DNA of 5,178 bases from Propionibacteriaceae bacterium (GTDB lineage Bacteria; Actinomycetota; Actinomycetes; Propionibacteriales; Propionibacteriaceae). This document shows positions 1 through 4,498 of the stretch, piece after piece (position 1 is the stretch's first letter; each line of letters opens with the position of its first letter). The position numbers were made by a program, and so were the translations under genes. Under the pieces are notes generated by a model that searched no databases, was not told the DNA's origin, and saw only the letters and a program-made list of their open reading frames with translations. The stretch is taken from assembly GCA_030538175.1 (NCBI GenBank), contig JAUNUL010000224.1, forward strand, positions 1 through 5,178. Direction: 5' to 3'.

Positions 1-61
1 AGCCGGGCCGATCTCTACCCTGGGTGATTCACGATTCCACGTCACCGAAAGGACGTCCCCG
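1..61 (+). other. Leader of rtcB; possible tail of an upstream gene
   Basis: Read from base 1, frame 1 encodes SRADLYPG followed by TGA at 25-27. This could be the last eight codons of an upstream plus-strand gene, but eight codons prove nothing. A -10-like TACCCT lies at 16-21 with no visible -35 partner, because the window begins too close to it. The rtcB Shine-Dalgarno is in the same stretch. The rtcB frame stays open back to base 1 but has no better start codon in this segment. Confidence 0.25.
48..53 (+). promoter_or_regulatory. Shine-Dalgarno site of rtcB
   Basis: AAAGGA sits 8 bases before the ATG at 62. This is near-ideal spacing and supports that start codon over any in-frame start further in. 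Confidence 0.8.
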
Positions 62-1279
62 ATGTTTCCCGTCGCGCTGACCGGCGCACCCAATGTCCAG
101 CTCTGGGCCAACGAGCACGAGATCGAGCCCGCGGCGGTCCAGCAGCTGCGCAATATCGCCGCGCTGTCGTGGACCCATGGTGTCCGCGTCATGCCCGATG
201 TCCACCTCGGCAAGGGCGCGACGGTCGGTTCGGTCATCGCGATGAAGGATGCGGTCGCCCCCGCGGCGGTCGGTGTCGACATCGGCTGCGGCATGGAGGG
301 TGTGCTGACCTCGCTCACCGCCGATGACCTGCCCGACGACCTGGGCGGTCTGCGCCGTTCGATCGAGGACGCGATCCCGGTCGGTTTCCGCAGCCACAAG
401 CAGGCGGTCGATCTGCGCCCGCTCGAGGGGCTGCTGCCCCGCGTACTCACCGATCAGTGGGGCAAGCCTGACCTGCGGCCGTTCTGGGCGCGGTTCGAGA
501 CGCTCACCGACTACGTGCAGAAGCTGCATGGCCGCTCGCACGTGCAGCTCGGCACGCTCGGCAGCGGCAACCACTTCATCGAGATCTGCCTCGACACCGA
601 GGACCGGGTCTGGCTGATGCTGCACTCGGGGTCGCGCAACATCGGCAACGAGCTGGCCAAGGTGCACATGGAGACCGCGCGGAAGCTGCCGCACAACCAG
701 GACCTGCCGGATCGCGATCTGGCTGTGTTCCTGGCGGGTACGCCCGAGATGGCCGCGTATCGCAACGATCTGATGTGGGCGCAGGAGTACGCGGCACGCA
801 ACCGGGCGGTCATGCTCGCGCTGCTCATGCGGATCTTCGCCGAGAAGTTCGCGGCGGCCGATGTGACGTTCGACGACCCGATCTCCTGCCACCACAACTA
901 TGTGGCCGAGGAGCTCGTCGACGGCGTGCCGATGCTGGTCACCCGCAAGGGCGCGATCCGGGCGGGTGCCGGTGACATGGGCCTGATCCCGGGCTCGATG
1001 GGCACGCGGTCCTATGTGGTGCGTGGTCTGGGCAACGAGGAGTCGTACCAGTCCGCATCGCACGGTGCCGGCCGGGTGATGTCGCGGACCAAGGCCAAGA
1101 AGACGTTCACCATCGCCGACCTCGTCGCCCAGACCGCGGGCGTCGAGTCGCGCAAGGACGCCGGGGTGCTCGATGAGATCCCGGGGGCGTACAAGGACAT
1201 CGACAAGGTCATCGAGGCCCAGCGGGACCTCGTCGAGGTCGTCGCGACCCTGCGTCAGGTGGTGTGCGTCAAGGGCTGA
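62..1279 (+). CDS. rtcB: RtcB-family RNA-splicing ligase
   Basis: This is a 405-residue RtcB ligase. The family is known to join RNA ends carrying 2',3'-cyclic phosphate or 3'-phosphate to 5'-OH ends, using GTP and Mn2+ through a covalent histidine-GMP intermediate, in RNA repair or tRNA splicing. The active-site motifs are visible in order: MPDVHLGKGATVGS at 44-57, VGVDIGCGM at 70-78 with the metal cysteine C76, LGSGNHFIE at 166-174 with N170 and H171, LHSGSRNIG at 187-195 with H188, CHHNY at 276-280, and SASHGAGRVMSR at 331-342, where H334 should be the guanylylated histidine. The length is close to E. coli RtcB (about 408), so the protein is complete. The start is fixed by a good Shine-Dalgarno. 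No archease, RtcA or RtcR gene is adjacent, and the downstream gene is convergent, so rtcB ends its transcription unit. Its physiological RNA substrate cannot be read from this context. Confidence 0.96.
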   Translation: MFPVALTGAPNVQLWANEHEIEPAAVQQLRNIAALSWTHGVRVMPDVHLGKGATVGSVIAMKDAVAPAAVGVDIGCGMEGVLTSLTADDLPDDLGGLRRSIEDAIPVGFRSHKQAVDLRPLEGLLPRVLTDQWGKPDLRPFWARFETLTDYVQKLHGRSHVQLGTLGSGNHFIEICLDTEDRVWLMLHSGSRNIGNELAKVHMETARKLPHNQDLPDRDLAVFLAGTPEMAAYRNDLMWAQEYAARNRAVMLALLMRIFAEKFAAADVTFDDPISCHHNYVAEELVDGVPMLVTRKGAIRAGAGDMGLIPGSMGTRSYVVRGLGNEESYQSASHGAGRVMSRTKAKKTFTIADLVAQTAGVESRKDAGVLDEIPGAYKDIDKVIEAQRDLVEVVATLRQVVCVKG

Positions 1280-1352
1280 GGGGGCAGGTGTTGAGGGGTA
1301 CGCCGGCTGGTGGTGGAGTGCGAGGGCGGCTGTGCGTCGAGGGCGCGGAGCG
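1280..1352. other. Gap between convergent rtcB and menA
   Basis: These 73 bases separate the stop codons of rtcB and menA, so a terminator serving one or both directions would be expected. I see no convincing GC stem followed by a T-run on either strand. The only structure is an imperfect 8-base direct repeat, CGAGGGCG, at 1321-1328 and 1338-1345, which is unremarkable in such G-rich DNA. Termination may be Rho-dependent or lie inside the genes. Confidence 0.5.
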
Positions 1353-2252
1353 TCAGCCCAGCACGAAGCCGGCGAACAGGCCGGCGGCGCAGATCAGCTC
1401 CGCGATCCCGGTGGCTTTGAGCACCGCGATCAGGTCCTTGCCCACGGCACCCTTCATGACCCGCAGCAGTGCCGGCACGAGTACGGGCACAAAGATCAGC
1501 CCGAGCAGGGCCCATACGGTTGTCGTCACCGCCGCGCCCACCACGGCGATGGCGGTGGCGATGACCAGCCCGGCGTACAGGGCGCGGGTGCCGGAGTCGC
1601 CGAGTCGGGTGGCGAGCGTATGTTTCCCGGACGCGGCATCACCGCTCAGGTCGCGCAGGTTGTTCGCAACCAGGATCGCGCAGGCCAGGAAGCCGATCGC
1701 GCAGGCGACCCACACCGACGCCACCGTCCACTCCCCGAGCTGGACAAAGGTGGTGCCGCAGACCGCGACGAGCCCGAAGAAGACGAAGACGAACACCTCA
1801 CCGAGCCCGAGATAGCCATAGGGGCGTTTGCCGCCGGTGTAGTACCAGGCCGCCACGATGCAAGCGGCGCCCACGGCCAGGAACCACCAATGCCCCGACC
1901 AGATGGTGAGCGCGAGCCCGGCGATCCCGGCCAGGGCGAAACACGCGAAGGCGGCGCGCTTCACGGTTTTCGGGGCGGCAGCACCCGAACCGACGAGCCG
2001 CATCGGGCCAACCCGGTCCGCGTCGGTGCCGCGGATGCCGTCGGAATAGTCGTTGGCATAGTTCACCCCGACCTGCAGGGCGAACGCCACCACGAGACAC
2101 AACACGGTCATGCCGAGGTTGAAACCGCCGAAGAACCACGCGACACCGGAGCCTGCGAGGACCGGCGAGAGCGCCGCCGGCCATGTACGCGGGCGTGCAC
2201 CCTCGAGCCAGTCGGCGAACGTCGCGCCGGTCGGTGCTGCTGCTTCGGTCAC
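1353..2252 (-). CDS. menA: 1,4-dihydroxy-2-naphthoate polyprenyltransferase (MenA)
   Basis: This is a 299-residue integral membrane prenyltransferase of the UbiA superfamily. MenA is known to transfer a polyprenyl chain from its diphosphate to 1,4-dihydroxy-2-naphthoate with loss of CO2, giving demethylmenaquinone. The first Asp-rich motif is NYANDYSDGIRGTDADR at 64-80 and the second is NNLRDLSGDAASGKHTLA at 197-214. Both bind the Mg-diphosphate. A conserved loop, YYTGGKRPYGYLGLGEV, spans 137-153. Hydrophobic segments alternate along the length, for example 48-62, 101-117, 122-138, 152-168, 178-195, 224-243 and 246-264. I chose GTG at 2252 because it overlaps the menE stop as GTGA, has a G-rich Shine-Dalgarno 7 bases upstream, and gives the start VTEAAAPTG. 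An ATG at 2285 would add 11 residues but no recognisable sequence. It is the second gene of a menE-menA unit and is likely translationally coupled to menE. Confidence 0.95.
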   Translation of the reverse strand: MTEAAAPTGATFADWLEGARPRTWPAALSPVLAGSGVAWFFGGFNLGMTVLCLVVAFALQVGVNYANDYSDGIRGTDADRVGPMRLVGSGAAAPKTVKRAAFACFALAGIAGLALTIWSGHWWFLAVGAACIVAAWYYTGGKRPYGYLGLGEVFVFVFFGLVAVCGTTFVQLGEWTVASVWVACAIGFLACAILVANNLRDLSGDAASGKHTLATRLGDSGTRALYAGLVIATAIAVVGAAVTTTVWALLGLIFVPVLVPALLRVMKGAVGKDLIAVLKATGIAELICAAGLFAGFVLG

Positions 2253-3442
2253 AGTTCTTCCCTCTCCGCCGGCCCGGACTCCCACCAGGCGATCAGTTCC
2301 TGCCGGTCGATCTTGCCGCTCGCGGTGGTGGGCAGGTGGGGGTGTCTCAGCAGACCGCGGGGTCGGGCGGCCGGCTCGAGAGTATGCAACCGGTCACGCA
2401 GCGTGGCCAGCGGGAGGTCGGTGGTGAGCGCGGCGACGATCCGGGTGCCCCATTCCGGGTCGGGTACGCCGACCGCCGCGCCCTGCGGGTCAATCCTGTG
2501 GAGGGCCTTTTCAACCGCCGCCAGGTCCACGTTGACACCGCCGGAGATCACCACATCGTCGATCCGGCCGAGCACTTCGAGGCGGCGGGACGGCTGGTGT
2601 ACCCACCGGGCGCGATCGCGGGTGAGCAGCGTGCGGAAGGGCGCAGACGCAACCGGCGCGGGGTCGGCGTACGAACAAGGGGGCTCGCTGACCAGGACCT
2701 CGGCGGTCAGGTCGGGGCGCAGCCGGTACCCCGAGAAGACCACCGGCCCGCTGATCGACACCCTGCCGGACGCGTCGAGGGTGATGTCGACGTCGTCGAG
2801 GGGGACGCCGTCGTAGACGCAGCCGCCGGAGGTCTCGGACATGCCGTACGTGGTGATGACCCGCAGCCCTGCCGCCGCGGCCCGCGCGAGGACCGCGGGA
2901 TCGGCCGCCGCCCCGCCGAGGAGGATTGCATCGAAGGCGGCGAGCCGAGCCAACACGTCGGGTTGCGGGAGCGCTCGGACCAACTGGGTCGGTACCAGGG
3001 ACAGATAGTTGCGGGGGCTGGCGGCGCTGGCGAGGGCAGCGGGGTCGGGTAGGTCCTGCAGATCCCCGGCGCACTGGAACAGGTCGGTGCCGGCGGCGAT
3101 GGCCCGGGCGATGACGAGCACGCCGGCGACATAGTGCGCGGGCAGCGCGAGCGTCCAGTTTCCGGGGCCACCGAGCCGGGCATGCGTGGCGGCCACCCCG
3201 GCGTGGATCGCGGCGCGGGACAGCACGACGCCCTTGGGCTCCCCGGTCGAACCGGAGGTGGCCACGACCAGCCCCGCATCGGCCTCGACCACCGGCTCCT
3301 CAGGGCGCAGCATCGCCAGCGCCGCGGTGCGGGCGCCGGGGTCGCTCGGCAGCGGGGCGAGTGGGGGGCCGCCGGCGAGCATCCGTGCGACGGCCGCCGG
3401 CAGCCCGGGGTCGTCGGCGGACACGGTGAGGAGCTGGGTCAT
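2249..3442 (-). CDS. menE: o-Succinylbenzoate--CoA ligase (MenE)
   Basis: This 397-residue protein belongs to the ANL (acyl/aryl-CoA synthetase) family. MenE uses ATP to adenylate o-succinylbenzoate and then forms OSB-CoA, the substrate of MenB. Visible motifs are the P-loop TSGSTGEPKG at 62-71, LALPAHYVAG at 98-107, LLGGA at 174-178, TTYGMSETSGG at 197-207, TRDRARW at 274-280 with the probable ribose-binding D276, the hinge GRIDD at 292-296, ISGGVNV at 299-305, and TTASGKIDR at 372-380 with the probable catalytic lysine K377. It is shorter than a typical ANL enzyme (about 500) because little precedes the P-loop, as in other actinobacterial MenE proteins, so I do not call it truncated. About 15 extra residues rich in Pro, Ala and Ser (252-268) precede the FRT-RDR segment. 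The ATG has AAGG 8 bases upstream. It overlaps menA by 4 bases and diverges from menC across 24 bases. The MenE assignment over a generic acyl-CoA ligase leans on the neighbours. Confidence 0.93.
   Translation of the reverse strand: MTQLLTVSADDPGLPAAVARMLAGGPPLAPLPSDPGARTAALAMLRPEEPVVEADAGLVVATSGSTGEPKGVVLSRAAIHAGVAATHARLGGPGNWTLALPAHYVAGVLVIARAIAAGTDLFQCAGDLQDLPDPAALASAASPRNYLSLVPTQLVRALPQPDVLARLAAFDAILLGGAAADPAVLARAAAAGLRVITTYGMSETSGGCVYDGVPLDDVDITLDASGRVSISGPVVFSGYRLRPDLTAEVLVSEPPCSYADPAPVASAPFRTLLTRDRARWVHQPSRRLEVLGRIDDVVISGGVNVDLAAVEKALHRIDPQGAAVGVPDPEWGTRIVAALTTDLPLATLRDRLHTLEPAARPRGLLRHPHLPTTASGKIDRQELIAWWESGPAEREEL
2260..2267 (-). promoter_or_regulatory. Shine-Dalgarno site of menA inside the end of menE
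   Basis: Read on the minus strand this is GGAGAGGG, 7 bases before the GTG at 2252. It lies within the last codons of menE and supports the GTG over the upstream ATG at 2285. With the 4-base overlap at 2249-2252 it suggests that ribosomes finishing menE can reinitiate on menA. Confidence 0.65.
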
Positions 3443-3449
3443 GCCTCAC

Positions 3450-3459
3450 ACCTTAGGAT
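3450..3459. promoter_or_regulatory. Putative bidirectional menE/menC promoter (overlapping -10 elements)
   Basis: On the plus strand TAGGAT occupies 3454-3459. On the minus strand TAAGGT occupies 3455-3450. Both fit the actinobacterial -10 pattern TANNNT and they share bases 3454-3455. Exactly 7 bases lie between TAGGAT and the menC GTG at 3467, and exactly 7 between TAAGGT and the menE ATG at 3442. The whole arrangement is symmetric about 3454.5. Transcription starting 7-8 bases after each hexamer would begin at the start codons, giving leaderless mRNAs, which are common in actinobacteria. Neither side has a good -35. The same bases also contain SD-like words, AGGA at 3455-3458 (plus) and AAGG at 3454-3451 (minus), each 8 bases from its start. 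If transcription instead begins inside the opposite gene, they would act as ribosome binding sites. Confidence 0.55.
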
Positions 3460-3466
3460 CAGCGGC

Positions 3467-4402
3467 GTGTACGTCTTCGACATCGGCCTCCGCACCCGCT
3501 TCCGCGGCATCACCCGCCGGCAAGGCATGGTGTGGCAGGGCCCCGCGGGTTGGGCCGAGTGGAGTCCGTTCCTGGATTATCACGGCGACGAGTTGAAGCC
3601 CTGGTTGGCGGCCGCGGACGAGGCGGCCGAGATCGGTTTCCCGGCGCCGGTGCGCGATCGCATCCCCGTGAACTGCACGATCCCCGCGCTTGATCCGGAG
3701 CCCTCGCGCGCGCTGGCTGCGGAGTCCGGCTGTCGCACCGCCAAGATCAAGGTCGCCGAGCCGGGCCAGACCCTCGGCGACGACCTCGCGCGCGTCGAGG
3801 CGGTCCGCGACGCATTGGGGCCGGATGGTGCCGTCCGCGTCGACGCCAACGGTGGCTGGTCGTTCGACGAGGCGATCATCGCGCTGCGGGAGTTGAGTCG
3901 GTTCGGGATTGAGTACGCCGAACAGCCCGTCGCGACCGTCGAGGATCTGGCGCGGCTCCGCCGCGAGTTGGTACGCCGCACCATCTCCGTCCCCATCGCC
4001 GCCGACGAATCGATCCGGCGCTCCGGGGACCCCGAGCGGGTGGCGGAGCTAGCCGCCGCGGATGTGGCGGTGTTGAAGGTACAGCCGCTGGGCGGTGTCC
4101 GGCGGTGCCTGGAGCTGGCGGACCTGCTCGGGCTGCCGGTCGTGGTGTCCTCGGCGTTGGAGACATCGATCGGACTGGCGGCGGGGGTGGCGCTGGCTGC
4201 CGCGCTGCCGGAGCTGCCGTATGCCTGCGGGCTCAACACCCGCGCCCTGCTCACCGATGATGTGGTCACCGATTCGCTCATCGCGGTCGATGGCGAGATC
4301 GCCGTGCGCGGGGTGGAGGCTGACGTGTCGGCGCTGACGCGGTGTGCCGCGGGGCCCGAGGACGTGGCTCTGTGGACTGAGCGGCTGCGGGTTACCCGAT
4401 GA
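3467..4402 (+). CDS. menC: o-Succinylbenzoate synthase (MenC)
   Basis: This 311-residue protein is an enolase-superfamily enzyme. MenC dehydrates SHCHC to o-succinylbenzoate. The catalytic framework is complete: TAKIKVAEPG at 91-100 with the KxK lysines K94 and K96, VDANGGW at 125-131 with metal ligand D127, EQP at 152-154 with E152, AADES at 178-182 with D180, and LKVQPLGG at 203-210 with lysine K204 opposite the KxK pair. The early segment RFRGITRRQG and GPAGWAEWSPF at 25-35 match the short actinobacterial MenC type, of which M. tuberculosis MenC is an example. The frame is open upstream to 3134, but that part runs antisense through menE. GTG at 3467 is the sensible start because it begins the conserved YVFDIGLRTRFRG segment, has AGGA 8 bases upstream, and fits the leaderless promoter at 3454-3459. 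Its stop overlaps the ATG of the mini-ORF (ATGA, 4399-4402), and menD follows in the same direction. Outside this context, related dipeptide epimerases or N-acylamino-acid racemases would be the alternatives. Confidence 0.94.
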   Translation: MYVFDIGLRTRFRGITRRQGMVWQGPAGWAEWSPFLDYHGDELKPWLAAADEAAEIGFPAPVRDRIPVNCTIPALDPEPSRALAAESGCRTAKIKVAEPGQTLGDDLARVEAVRDALGPDGAVRVDANGGWSFDEAIIALRELSRFGIEYAEQPVATVEDLARLRRELVRRTISVPIAADESIRRSGDPERVAELAAADVAVLKVQPLGGVRRCLELADLLGLPVVVSSALETSIGLAAGVALAAALPELPYACGLNTRALLTDDVVTDSLIAVDGEIAVRGVEADVSALTRCAAGPEDVALWTERLRVTR

Positions 4403-4436
4403 CCGCGAGACAGTGCGCCCGAGCGGTGGCGCCAGC
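4389..4436 (+). repeat. Tandem repeat of the menC/menD junction, copy 1
   Basis: This copy aligns without gaps to 4451-4498 at an offset of 62 bases, with 37 of 48 positions identical by hand count. It contains a GGG ribosome-binding-like element, the end of menC (Val-Thr-Arg-stop), the overlapping ATG at 4399, and twelve further menD-like codons. Similarity fades on both sides of these limits. The 11 differences include synonymous ones (TGC/TGT, CGA/CGT), so the duplication is not very recent. Confidence 0.8.
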
Positions 4437-4464
4437 GGCAGGGTTCTTTGGGGTCATCCGGTGA
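4399..4464 (+). CDS. 21-residue mini-ORF between menC and menD (duplicated, chimeric)
   Basis: This ORF has 21 codons plus a stop. Its ATG overlaps the menC stop (ATGA, 4399-4402) and its TGA overlaps the menD GTG (GTGA, 4461-4464), so it could be translated in a coupled chain from menC to menD. Its first 13 residues, MTARQCARAVAPA, match the menD start, VSATQCARSVALA, at 9 of 13 positions. Its last residues, VIR-stop, mirror the menC end, VTR-stop. It therefore looks like a by-product of the tandem duplication, with a menD-like head and a menC-like tail. GGG at 4389-4391 lies 7 bases before the ATG. No domain, signal or membrane segment is visible. It may act only as a relay or leader for menD translation, or it may be a neutral remnant. 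Whether the peptide is made is unknown. Confidence 0.45.
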   Translation: MTARQCARAVAPAAGFFGVIR

Positions 4465-4498
4465 GCGCGACGCAGTGTGCCCGTTCGGTGGCGCTGGC
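4451..4498 (+). repeat. Tandem repeat of the menC/menD junction, copy 2
   Basis: This is the second copy of the unit at 4389-4436. It carries the functional menD start: GGGG at 4450-4453, 7 bases before the GTG at 4461, then the codons for SATQCARSVALA. Upstream of the GTG it retains a menC-like end, here Val-Ile-Arg-stop, which closes the mini-ORF. Confidence 0.8.

Noticed and set aside
29..1063. 344-codon open frame on the minus strand opposite rtcB
   Set aside because: It lies wholly antisense to a gene with all RtcB motifs. Its translation is rich in Arg, His and Asp with no recognisable domain, the usual antisense shadow in high-G+C DNA.
1321..1345. CGAGGGCG direct repeat in the rtcB-menA gap as a regulatory site
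   Set aside because: Eight G/C-rich bases repeated once are expected by chance here, and a gap between convergent genes needs no operator.
1173..2816. 547-codon open frame on the plus strand across menA and the end of menE
   Set aside because: It overlaps the rtcB end and runs antisense to two well-supported genes. Its composition (Arg, Gly, Ser, Pro, His) is that of a shadow frame, and no family is recognisable.
2183..3052. 289-codon plus-strand open frame opposite menE
   Set aside because: It is fully antisense to the conserved ANL motifs of MenE, shows no domain, and has the Arg/Gly-rich composition of a shadow frame.
3134..3466. In-frame upstream extension of menC
   Set aside because: The frame is open but runs antisense through menE, has shadow-like composition, and would add over 100 residues not found in MenC. 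GTG 3467 fits the family start.
3580..4281. 233-codon minus-strand open frame opposite menC
   Set aside because: It is Ser/Arg/Thr-rich antisense to the enolase-family motifs, with no recognisable domain.
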